The notes beneath the pieces were generated by a model. It was not told the DNA's origin. It worked only from the letters and a program-made list of their open reading frames with translations, and ran no database searches. From the NCBI RefSeq assembly GCF_025567525.1, contig NZ_JAOQJY010000009.1:69428-133427 (forward strand): 64,000 nucleotides of DNA, in the 5' to 3' direction. Each line of letters opens with the position of its first letter. Positions within the stretch are counted from its first letter, which is position 1. This stretch comes from Gallintestinimicrobium propionicum. Lineage in GTDB: Bacteria; Bacillota; Clostridia; Lachnospirales; Lachnospiraceae. Positions 16,119 through 24,013 of this stretch are shown here, in pieces. The translations under genes were made by a program, and so were the position numbers.

Positions 16119-17909
16119 TTATTTGCCGAACTGCATATCGTTGTTGCCGGAAGTGGTCTCCCACATTTCAAGCATGTTGATCGGGTCGTTGTAGTCTGCC
16201 AGCCAGCCTTCACGAGCGAAGTCGAACTGACCGTCTTTTCTCTCGTTCAGGAATACGGACCACTCACGGGTCTCAACGGTTACGTTGATACCGATCATAG
16301 CGAAATCCTGCTGGATTGCTTCACCGATCTTAACATTACCTTCGGAATCGTTGGTCAGGTAAGTCATGTTGATCGGGGTATTTGCGGAAAGCATGCCGCT
16401 TTCATCGAATTCATAGCCAGCGCTCTTTAACAGCTCGATTGCTTTCTCTGTGTTGCCCTCCATATCGGTAGGATTGAAGTAACCAACGTTCTCTTCATCC
16501 GGATAGGTGTAAGCGTCATCATTTGCTCTGAACTCACCGCCATTGCCATCGCTCATGCCGGCAGGAATGAAGGTATTGGCAACTTCCTGGTTTGCCTGTG
16601 CGATCGCATCAACGATATACTGACGGTCGATCAGCAGGGAGAATGCTTCTCTCATTGCTGCAGCCTCTTCAACCGTCTTGCCTGCAAACAGCTCGCTGTT
16701 TACATTGAAACCGCAGTAGTAAGTTCCCAGAGTAGGGATCTTGTGATATTCAGGGGTATCCTTAACGGTAGCCATCATATCGGTAGGAATGGTATCTGCA
16801 AACTGCAGGGAGCCATCCTGGAATGCATTGTAAATTGCTGTGTCATCAGAGCTCAGCATGAAGTTGATCTTTGTCATGGAAACCTTGTCAGCTGCCCAGT
16901 AGTTGGGGTTGGGCTCATAGGTCATGGACTCGTTATGCTTCCACTCGGTCAGTACGAACGGGCCGCTGCCTACGAAACCAGCTTCCAGTGCCCATGCACC
17001 GGGGTTGGTGTCAGCGCCGTCAGCAGCTTCTACAGCCTGCTGAGGTACAGGATAAAAAGCAGGGAATGCGCACAGGTCAAGGAAATATGCGCAGGGTGCG
17101 TTCAGATGAGCAGTAAAGGTCTTGCCGTCTTCGCTTGCTTCGATATCCAGAGTGCCGTCATCCTTAGTTGCAAATACGGAGCACAGGTAAGAATAGTCAG
17201 CAGCTGTGTTTTCATCTGCCAGACGGTTCCAGCTATACAGAACGTCATTTGCATCCAGAGCTTCGCCGTCAGACCACTTTAAACCATCCTTCATCGTGAA
17301 GGTATAGGTCATACCGTCTTCGCTCATTTCATAGGAATCTGCCAGTTCGGGAACCAGCTGACCGTTCTCATCGTATGCAAATAAGCCGGAGAAGTTCAGG
17401 ATTGCCAGGCATGCACCGTCAACAGTGGAGTTCAGCGCGGGATCCAGTTTGTCGGGCTCAGATGCAATCTGAAGATCCAGGGTGTTGGTAGGAGTCTTTG
17501 CAAAACCGAAGTATTTATAGCCGAACAGGTTGGCATAGATGTTCTCTACATCGGTCTTCTGCAGGTAGCTGTCGTTGTAGTAGTACAGCGGAACAACTGC
17601 CCAGGTGTTCATCAGCTCGTCCTCAGCCTCATGCATCAGCGCTTCACGCTTTACAAGATCTGTCTCCGATCTGATCGCAGCGATTCTTGCATCATAATCC
17701 TCCCATGCCGGAGCAGCTTCGCTGCTGGGTCCATGCTCACCGGTTGCTGCTGCAGTGTCTGCTGCTTCAGTGGATTCTGCTGCAGCGGTGTCTGCTGCTT
17801 CTTCTGTTGTTGCTGCAGGAGCGCTTGTATCAGCTGCTGTGGAACCACAAGCTGCCAAAGAAGCGGTCATGCAAGCTGCCAGCACAAGTGCCAGATACTT
17901 CTTTTTCAT
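16119..17909 (-). CDS. oppA: Peptide-binding lipoprotein, circularly permuted SBP_bac_5 fold
   Basis: Extracellular receptor of the second importer. The signal peptide has lipobox LAAC (Cys21). After an A/T/E/S linker, residues 68-138 (YDARIAAIRSETD, LMHEAEDELM, VVPLYYYNDSYL, GYKYFGFA) match what is normally the C-terminal end of OppA proteins. Only from about 143 (TLDLQIASEPDKLDPALNS) does the usual N-terminal lobe begin. The protein then stops at WLADYNDPINML...GNNDMQFGK, exactly where that segment would normally follow. Hence the order looks permuted, with a complete fold. Length is 596 residues. It is the last gene of the operon, the reverse of the first system. Confidence 0.92.
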   Translation of the reverse strand: MKKKYLALVLAACMTASLAACGSTAADTSAPAATTEEAADTAAAESTEAADTAAATGEHGPSSEAAPAWEDYDARIAAIRSETDLVKREALMHEAEDELMNTWAVVPLYYYNDSYLQKTDVENIYANLFGYKYFGFAKTPTNTLDLQIASEPDKLDPALNSTVDGACLAILNFSGLFAYDENGQLVPELADSYEMSEDGMTYTFTMKDGLKWSDGEALDANDVLYSWNRLADENTAADYSYLCSVFATKDDGTLDIEASEDGKTFTAHLNAPCAYFLDLCAFPAFYPVPQQAVEAADGADTNPGAWALEAGFVGSGPFVLTEWKHNESMTYEPNPNYWAADKVSMTKINFMLSSDDTAIYNAFQDGSLQFADTIPTDMMATVKDTPEYHKIPTLGTYYCGFNVNSELFAGKTVEEAAAMREAFSLLIDRQYIVDAIAQANQEVANTFIPAGMSDGNGGEFRANDDAYTYPDEENVGYFNPTDMEGNTEKAIELLKSAGYEFDESGMLSANTPINMTYLTNDSEGNVKIGEAIQQDFAMIGINVTVETREWSVFLNERKDGQFDFAREGWLADYNDPINMLEMWETTSGNNDMQFGK

Positions 17910-18006
17910 AATGTCTTCCTCCTTTAAAGATAGATAATGAAAAATAATATATACCCAAACAGTCCGCTAAATCTGCGTCCTGTCCAAGCGTCAAAATTAC
18001 TGCCGG

Positions 18007-18987
18007 TTACTTATTCCAGCATGCTACCTGATGTCCGTTGCCGCGATCTGTCAAGGACGGGCACTCCTGTGCGCACTTTTCCGTGGCATATCGACATCTG
18101 GTACGGAATGCACAGCCGCTTGGCATGTGCAGAGGGCTCGGGACATCCCCTTCGAGAACGATTCTCTGCCGTTCCTTTGCCATCTTCGGATCCGGATAGG
18201 GAACTGCACTTAAAAGAGACTGTGTATAAGGATGCATGGGATTGTCATTTAATTCATTGGAATCTGCGATCTCCACGATCCTGCCCAGATACATTACTGC
18301 AATTCTGTCAGAAATGTGATGGACAACCAACAGGTCATGGGCAATGAACAGATAGGCAACGCCCAGCTTCTCCTGCAGCTCTTCAAACATGTTGATGACC
18401 TGTGCCTGAATGGAAACATCCAGTGCACTGACTGCTTCGTCACAGACGATAAATCTCGGATTGGTGGCAAGTGCTCTCGCAATACCGATACGCTGTCTCT
18501 GACCGCCGGAAAACTCATGTGCATAACGGGTTGCATGCTCTGCATTCAAACCGACCAGCTCCATCAGATGCAGGATCTTGTCTCTTCTTTCCCCTCTGGA
18601 GGTGTAAAGCTTGTGGACATCCAGAGGCTCGCCGATGATATCCTCGACTGTCATGCGGGGATTTAAGGAAGAATAGGGATCCTGGAACACCATCTGCATC
18701 TGTCTGCGCATATGTCCGATGCTCTTTTCATTCACTCTCTCCCCATCGAAAAAGACGTCGCCGGAGGTCGGTGTATACAGACGCAGCAGAGATCTTCCTA
18801 CAGTCGTCTTGCCGCAGCCGGATTCTCCTACCAGACCGAGGGTTTCTCCCGGCTTGATGGAAAAGGAAACGCCGTCCACCGCTTTTAAGGGTGTGGTTTT
18901 CATAAATCCGGTTTTGATCGGGAAATACTGTTTTAAATCCCGTACCTCCACCAGATATTCGCTTTTGTTTTTTACTTCTTCGCTCAC
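18007..18987 (-). CDS. oppF: Oligopeptide ABC transporter ATPase OppF, second system
   Basis: Energises peptide import. The 326-residue product has Walker A GLVGESGCGKTTVGRS, Q-loop QDPYSSLNPR, signature FSGGQRQRIGIARAL, Walker B FIVCDEAVSALD and the C-terminal cysteine pattern CAFRTRCRYATEKC. Walker B reads CDEA where CDEP is usual; the catalytic glutamate is intact. The ATG overlaps the oppD2 stop by 4 bp. About 97 bp separate it from the binding-protein gene downstream. Confidence 0.94.
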   Translation of the reverse strand: MSEEVKNKSEYLVEVRDLKQYFPIKTGFMKTTPLKAVDGVSFSIKPGETLGLVGESGCGKTTVGRSLLRLYTPTSGDVFFDGERVNEKSIGHMRRQMQMVFQDPYSSLNPRMTVEDIIGEPLDVHKLYTSRGERRDKILHLMELVGLNAEHATRYAHEFSGGQRQRIGIARALATNPRFIVCDEAVSALDVSIQAQVINMFEELQEKLGVAYLFIAHDLLVVHHISDRIAVMYLGRIVEIADSNELNDNPMHPYTQSLLSAVPYPDPKMAKERQRIVLEGDVPSPLHMPSGCAFRTRCRYATEKCAQECPSLTDRGNGHQVACWNK

Positions 18988-19985
18988 TGTCTGCCTCCTT
19001 TTTCTTCCTCCATGGCTGCCTTTACGTTCAGCCAGCAGGATGCGAAATGACCGTCAGGCATTTGCATTTCCGGCGGCTGCTCTTCGATACAGATCTTCAT
19101 CGCTTCCTCGCAGCGTGGGCAAAATGCACAGCCCTTTGGCATATTTAAGAGGTTGATCGGTGTTCCCGGAATCGGGATAAGCTTTTCGCCGATTCTGTCC
19201 ACATTCGGAATGGAACGCAGCAGACCTTTCGTATATTCATGGTGCGGACGGTAGAAAATATCTTCTGCCGTACCTCTTTCACAGACTCTTCCGCCGTACA
19301 TAACGATAATTTCATCGCACATGTCCGCGATAACACCAAGATCATGGGTTACCATGATGATTGCCATGCCGAGCTTTTTCTGCAGGGACTGCATCAGCTC
19401 CAGAATCTGTGCCTGGATCGTAACATCCAGGGCAGTCGTAGGTTCGTCTGCAATCAGGATATCAGGCTCACAGGCCAGCGCCATTGCGATCATGACACGC
19501 TGGCGCATACCGCCGGATAATTCGTAGGGGTACTGTTTCACACGCTTTTCCGGTTCATTGACACCAACTAAAGTCAGCATCTCAATGGCTCTTGCCTCCG
19601 CCTCTTTCCCTTTTCTGTCCGTGTGAAGCTCAATGGCTTCCCTTAACTGGTTGCCCACCGTAAATACCGGATTTAAGCTCGTCATGGGATCCTGGAAAAT
19701 AATAGAACAGCATTTTCCACGGAACTCCCGCATCTGTTTTTCAGAAAATTCTGCAATATCCTGTCCTTTGTAAAGGATTTTGCCTTCTGTGATGCGGCCG
19801 TTCTTTTCCAGAATACGCATAATGGAATATGCGGTTACGGATTTGCCGGAACCGGATTCGCCGACAATACCGAGGATTTTGCCTTTTTCAAGGTTAAATG
19901 TAACACCGTTGACTGCCTTGACCTCTCCCTTGTCTGTGTGGAAGGAGGTATGCAGATTCTGCACGGAAAGGATATTCTCACTCAT
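18984..19985 (-). CDS. oppD: Oligopeptide ABC transporter ATPase OppD, second system
   Basis: ATPase partner of OppF2. It has 333 residues, the standard length, without the basic N-terminal extension of the first system's OppD. Walker A GIVGESGSGKSVTA, signature LSGGMRQRVMIAMAL, Walker B ILIADEPTTALD and the C-terminal CAFCPRCEEAMKIC cysteine cluster are all present. It follows oppC2 by 4 bp and overlaps oppF2 by 4 bp, so the three are translationally linked. Confidence 0.95.
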   Translation of the reverse strand: MSENILSVQNLHTSFHTDKGEVKAVNGVTFNLEKGKILGIVGESGSGKSVTAYSIMRILEKNGRITEGKILYKGQDIAEFSEKQMREFRGKCCSIIFQDPMTSLNPVFTVGNQLREAIELHTDRKGKEAEARAIEMLTLVGVNEPEKRVKQYPYELSGGMRQRVMIAMALACEPDILIADEPTTALDVTIQAQILELMQSLQKKLGMAIIMVTHDLGVIADMCDEIIVMYGGRVCERGTAEDIFYRPHHEYTKGLLRSIPNVDRIGEKLIPIPGTPINLLNMPKGCAFCPRCEEAMKICIEEQPPEMQMPDGHFASCWLNVKAAMEEEKGGRQ

Positions 19986-19989
19986 GGTC

Positions 19990-21072
19990 TTACCTCCTTA
20001 ATTTCGGGTCAAATGCATCCCGCAGGCCATCGCCCAACAGGTTGAATGCCAGGGTGATCAGACAGATCATGCCGGCAGGGAATAACAGTTTGTAGGGATA
20101 CTGGGTGATTCCGGCTCTTGCCTCGTTTGCAAGGGAACCGAGAGACGGCATCGGAGCCTGTACACCCAGACCGATAAAGCTTAAGAAGCTCTCTGTAAAG
20201 ATCGCAGACGGAATCTGCAGCGCTGCTGCAATGATGATAACGCTGACGATATTCGGCAGAATGTGACGGCGGATAATTCTGGAATCCTTCGCACCGCTGA
20301 CTCTCGCCGCCAGAATGTATTCATTCTGTTTTACGGTCAGAATCTGACCGCGGACCATACGTGCCATGCCGGTCCAGTACAGCAGAGCAAATACGATAAA
20401 CATGGAGATCATGTTGGTACCGATCTTCTGCAGCGCCGGAAATGCGTCGACATTGATAACCTCACGCAGTACGACAGACAGAAGAACCACCATCAGCATA
20501 TCCGGCAGGGAATAAATGATGTCCACGATACGCATCATCACCATATCCACCTTGCCTCCAAAATAACCGGAAATACTTCCGTAAACAACGCCGATCAAAA
20601 GGACGATCACCGCTGCAAACAGACCTACCGTCAGAGAAACACGGGTTCCGTAAATAACACGGATGAAATAATCACGTCCCATGCTGTCCGTTCCCATGAT
20701 GTGAGGGAACACTTCTCCGCCCTCTGCCATGTAAGCCAGCTCTTTTTCGGAATAGGTAAAAGGTGCCATGTTGCCCGCCGCCTTATCACGGCTGCCATTT
20801 ACGGTAATGATCTGGGAATATTTATAAGGTACCACATGGGGTACGATCAGAATCATTGCAATAATGACGATCAGGACAATAATACTGCCAACTGCCAGCG
20901 GATTTTTCATCAGCTTACGCATACCATCTTTAAAGAAGGATACCGATTCGCTCATAACATCCTGCTGTCTTTTTTCTTCATCAGTTGCTTTTTCAAATTT
21001 TTTCAGATCCACCTGAAAACTCAAAGGAGATTTCTTGGGCATCTGATCAATGCTATTGGTTTCGCTGCTCAT
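19990..21072 (-). CDS. oppC: Oligopeptide ABC permease OppC, second system
   Basis: Channel subunit. The 360-residue product begins with a hydrophilic N-terminus of about 60 residues, then helix 1 (AVGSIIVLIVIIAMILIVP). A short outer loop leads to HIMGTDSMGRDYFIRVIYGTR and the permease core with the EAA-type loop ARVSGAKDSRIIRRHILPN. The loop after helix 1 is about 45 residues against about 210 in the first system, which makes the insertion there stand out. The start follows AGGAGGAAGCA. It lies 14 bp after oppB2. Confidence 0.95.
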   Translation of the reverse strand: MSSETNSIDQMPKKSPLSFQVDLKKFEKATDEEKRQQDVMSESVSFFKDGMRKLMKNPLAVGSIIVLIVIIAMILIVPHVVPYKYSQIITVNGSRDKAAGNMAPFTYSEKELAYMAEGGEVFPHIMGTDSMGRDYFIRVIYGTRVSLTVGLFAAVIVLLIGVVYGSISGYFGGKVDMVMMRIVDIIYSLPDMLMVVLLSVVLREVINVDAFPALQKIGTNMISMFIVFALLYWTGMARMVRGQILTVKQNEYILAARVSGAKDSRIIRRHILPNIVSVIIIAAALQIPSAIFTESFLSFIGLGVQAPMPSLGSLANEARAGITQYPYKLLFPAGMICLITLAFNLLGDGLRDAFDPKLRR

Positions 21073-21086
21073 TGCTTCCTCCTTTC

Positions 21087-21998
21087 TTATTCCAGTGTGA
21101 TTCTGGGATCGATCAGCTTGTAAACGATATCGGTGATCAGGGTCATCGTAACCATCAGGGTTGCCAGGAAAATCGTCGTACCCATGATCATCGGATAATC
21201 ACGGTTTGTAATACATTCTACAAACTTGGAACCAAGACCGCCGATCGTAAAAATGGACTCTACAACGAGAGAACCGGTCAGGATGGATGCCGTCATCGGG
21301 CCGACATAGGTAATAACCGGAATCAGGGCATTTCTCAGGGTATGCTTGAAGATGACCTTCCACTGTGCAACGCCCTTCGCCCGCGCGGTACGGACATAAT
21401 CCTGTCCCAGAGCATCCAGCATACTCGTCTTGGTCAGTCGGGTGATGTAGGCCATTGGATATGCAGCAAGGGCAATGACCGGCAGCACGTAGTTATGACT
21501 GGAGGAGCTCCATACCGGAACCCATTTTAATTTAATACAGAACACCAGCAAAAGCAGGGTACCCAGTACAAAGCTGGGAAGGGAAGTAAACAGCGTCGAG
21601 AAGAAAATGATCAGTCTGTCCGGCAGCTTGTTTCTGGTCAGAGCCGCAATGCTTCCCATCACTACACCGGAAATCAATGCTACTAAAACCGCCATGCCGC
21701 CAAGCTTTGCAGAAACACTAAAGGAACTGAAGATCGTCGTTTTAATCTCTCTTCCAGTCTTTGCAGAAACACCAAAATCACCGTGAAGCAAATTGTTCAG
21801 ATATAAAAAGAACTGCTCCCAGACAGGCTTATCCAAATTAAAGCGCTGTTCCAGAACGCGCCTCACCTCATCCGAGATCGCTTTCTCTCCATCGAAAGGA
21901 CCGCCGGGAATCGCGTTCATCGCAAAAAACGTAATGGCACAGACAATGAACACGGTCAGGATTGCAAGCAGTACTCTCTTCACAACATACTTTGTCAA
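21087..21998 (-). CDS. oppB: Oligopeptide ABC permease OppB, second system, TTG start
   Basis: Channel subunit, 303 residues, starting (M)TKYVVKRVLLAILTVFIV as in other OppB proteins, with LGGMAVLVALISGVVMG and the EAA-type motif YVRTARAKGVAQWKVIFKHTLRN. The start codon is TTG at 21998, about 10 nt after AAAGGAG; no ATG in this frame gives a better N-terminus. It is the first gene of the B-C-D-F-A operon and is preceded by a promoter and a strong leader hairpin. Confidence 0.93.
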   Translation of the reverse strand: MTKYVVKRVLLAILTVFIVCAITFFAMNAIPGGPFDGEKAISDEVRRVLEQRFNLDKPVWEQFFLYLNNLLHGDFGVSAKTGREIKTTIFSSFSVSAKLGGMAVLVALISGVVMGSIAALTRNKLPDRLIIFFSTLFTSLPSFVLGTLLLLVFCIKLKWVPVWSSSSHNYVLPVIALAAYPMAYITRLTKTSMLDALGQDYVRTARAKGVAQWKVIFKHTLRNALIPVITYVGPMTASILTGSLVVESIFTIGGLGSKFVECITNRDYPMIMGTTIFLATLMVTMTLITDIVYKLIDPRITLE

Positions 21999-22080
21999 AT
22001 GTCAACACTCCTTTTCTTTCGCACATCCGTCTAGTAAATACACTTATTCGCTTCAGGCGGACATTATGCTTAAATAAAAA

Positions 22081-22124
22081 TCCCGGGCAACAAGACCCTC
22101 CTTTGGGCTCGTTACCTGCCGGGC
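22081..22124 (-). terminator. Terminator-like leader hairpin ahead of oppB2
   Basis: Minus strand: GCCCGGCAGG through AACGAGCCC, a loop with AAAGGAGGG, then the partner strand ending TTGCCCGGG followed by ATTTTTATTT. It lies only about 10 nt after the predicted start point of the oppB2 promoter, so it would end most transcripts early or form the leader's attenuator. The loop exposes an AAAGGAGG ribosome-site-like sequence. Confidence 0.65.
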
Positions 22125-22141
22125 TTTTTTCACTGGTGAAA

Positions 22142-22170
22142 ACTATATCATAATTTTCTTCTTCTTTCAA
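22142..22170 (-). promoter_or_regulatory. Sigma-A promoter upstream of oppB2
   Basis: Minus strand TTGAAA (22165-22170) and TATAGT (22142-22147) with a 17-bp spacer. Transcription would begin near 22135 and run into the hairpin at 22081-22124. Confidence 0.75.
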
Positions 22171-22205
22171 GTATTTTTTCGTTTGATAATATCGAAATAG
22201 CGTCC

Positions 22206-22245
22206 AAAAAAACGACCGGAATTTCATTTCTTTCCGGTCGTTTTT
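22206..22245 (-). terminator. Terminator of pepF
   Basis: Minus strand AACGACCGGAA and TTCCGGTCGTT around AGAAATGAA, followed by TTTTTT. The stem is symmetrical with A-runs on the other side, so it could act in both directions. It lies 50 bp after the pepF stop. Confidence 0.87.
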
Positions 22246-22294
22246 CACAAAATTTATTCTATTTTGAGAGTATTTTCTCCCTGTTGACCGCCAT

Positions 22295-23971
22295 TTACGC
22301 GTGGAGTTTTTTTCCCAGCTTCTCCACGAGTTCTTCGAAATAGCCATCCTCAAACGGAACCTTTAAGCCGCATTCCCGCAGCATTTCAGGATAAAATTTT
22401 GAAGCAGACAATCTGCAGAGCGCAAGGTAGCTCTTCCATGCCTCTCTGTAATCCTCATCCATCCACACCTTGTACTGGAATGCGCAGCTTTGTGCCAGTA
22501 CATAGTCAATATAATAAAACGGGCTGTTGTAAATGTGCTGCTGTTTCTGCCAGAATCCCCCCTTGGAAAAGAACGGATCCTCTTCGTAATCCAGATGGGG
22601 CATGTAGATTTTTTCCAGTCTGCTCCACTCCCGGCGGCGTTCTTGCGGTGTCAGCTCCGGAGTTTCATAGACGATATGCTGGAACTCGTCCACCATCGTT
22701 CCATATGGGATAAAACGGATCGCATCCTCCAGCTGCATGCTTAAGAAGTCCTTTTCACGATCTCCGAAAAATTCCTTCATCCACGGATCCGTGAAAAATT
22801 CCATCGACATGGAGTGGATTTCCGCAGTTTCCATCGTGATGTCCGCATGCTCCATGATCGGATCCTGCCCGGACAGATAGCCCTGAAATGCATGTCCGCA
22901 TTCATGCGTGATCACGTCTACGTCGCCGCTGGTTCCATTAAAATTAGCAAAGATAAAGGGAGAATGATACTGGTGCAGATAGGTCATATAGCCGCCCTGT
23001 TTTTTATCCTTTCTGCCGAACACATCGAAGAGCTCATTCTCCATCATGAAATCGAAAAATTCTTTGGTTTCGGGGGACAACTCCGCATACATCTTCTGTC
23101 CGCTCTCCAGAATTTCCTGTGCAGTGCCCACCGGATCGGGATTGCCTTCTTTGAAATAAACCTCGTTATCGATATAAGAAAGCTTCTCCAGACCGAGGCG
23201 CTTTCTTCTGATCTCGTGTACGCGCTCCGCAAACGGTACGAATACCTCCTTCACCTGTCGGCGGAAATTTTCGACATCGTTTCTGTCGTAGCTGTTACGG
23301 TTCATTCTGTAGTAGCCCAGCTGGATATAATTGTCATAGCCCATCGCCTTTGCCTGCGCAGTGCGGTTTTTTACCAGCTTGTCATAAATGTCATCCAGTT
23401 CATCCGCAACTGTCATAAAGTAATCGCTGTAAGCCTTCCATGCCTGTCTTCTTACGGTTCTGTCGTTTCCGGTCAGATAGGGACGCAGCAGGGACAGATT
23501 GCATACCTGCCCGTCAAACGGAATCTTCGCGGACGCAATCAGCTTATTGTACTGAGTCGTCAACGCGTTTTCCTCCTGCATCAGGCCGATAATGCTTTCG
23601 TCCATACTCTTGATCGCATTGTCCATCGTCGCAAAGGCAACCCTGCCGATCTTTTCTTCCATAAAAGAACGATACGGCGATTCGTACAGGGCGCGCTGAT
23701 AATCGGTTGCCAGACTGCTCAGCATCGGCGCTGTCTCATCGTAATAATCCTTTTCTGCCGCATAAAACGGATCTGCGGTATTGCCGTCGTGACGGATTTC
23801 CGCAATCGTCATGGAATCCATCATATTCTGATAAACTTTATAATATTCCTGATGGATCTCCCAGAGTTCTTCTCCGTTTTTTGCTTCTTTGACCCGTTTG
23901 GTCAAAGTTTTAAACTGCTCCGCTGTTTTGTCATAATCGACCCTTTTATAGGGCATGTCTTTGAACTTCAT
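22295..23971 (-). CDS. pepF: M3-family oligoendopeptidase (PepF type)
   Basis: Cytoplasmic zinc metallopeptidase that cuts short peptides. The 558-residue product has the active site HECGH in VITHECGHAFQGYLS (roughly 350-364) with the downstream glutamate in MTMETAEIHSMSMEFF, as in M3 enzymes. There is no signal peptide. The ATG at 23971 is preferred over the GTG two codons earlier because GGAGA lies 6 nt before the ATG and directly abuts the GTG. It lies 42 bp after the GntR-regulated ABC permease gene and next to the second opp operon, which supports a role in digesting imported peptides. Confidence 0.94.
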   Translation of the reverse strand: MKFKDMPYKRVDYDKTAEQFKTLTKRVKEAKNGEELWEIHQEYYKVYQNMMDSMTIAEIRHDGNTADPFYAAEKDYYDETAPMLSSLATDYQRALYESPYRSFMEEKIGRVAFATMDNAIKSMDESIIGLMQEENALTTQYNKLIASAKIPFDGQVCNLSLLRPYLTGNDRTVRRQAWKAYSDYFMTVADELDDIYDKLVKNRTAQAKAMGYDNYIQLGYYRMNRNSYDRNDVENFRRQVKEVFVPFAERVHEIRRKRLGLEKLSYIDNEVYFKEGNPDPVGTAQEILESGQKMYAELSPETKEFFDFMMENELFDVFGRKDKKQGGYMTYLHQYHSPFIFANFNGTSGDVDVITHECGHAFQGYLSGQDPIMEHADITMETAEIHSMSMEFFTDPWMKEFFGDREKDFLSMQLEDAIRFIPYGTMVDEFQHIVYETPELTPQERRREWSRLEKIYMPHLDYEEDPFFSKGGFWQKQQHIYNSPFYYIDYVLAQSCAFQYKVWMDEDYREAWKSYLALCRLSASKFYPEMLRECGLKVPFEDGYFEELVEKLGKKLHA

Positions 23972-24013
23972 ACGCACTCTCCATTCCCTGATAGATTTGA
24001 TTTTGCAGACAGC

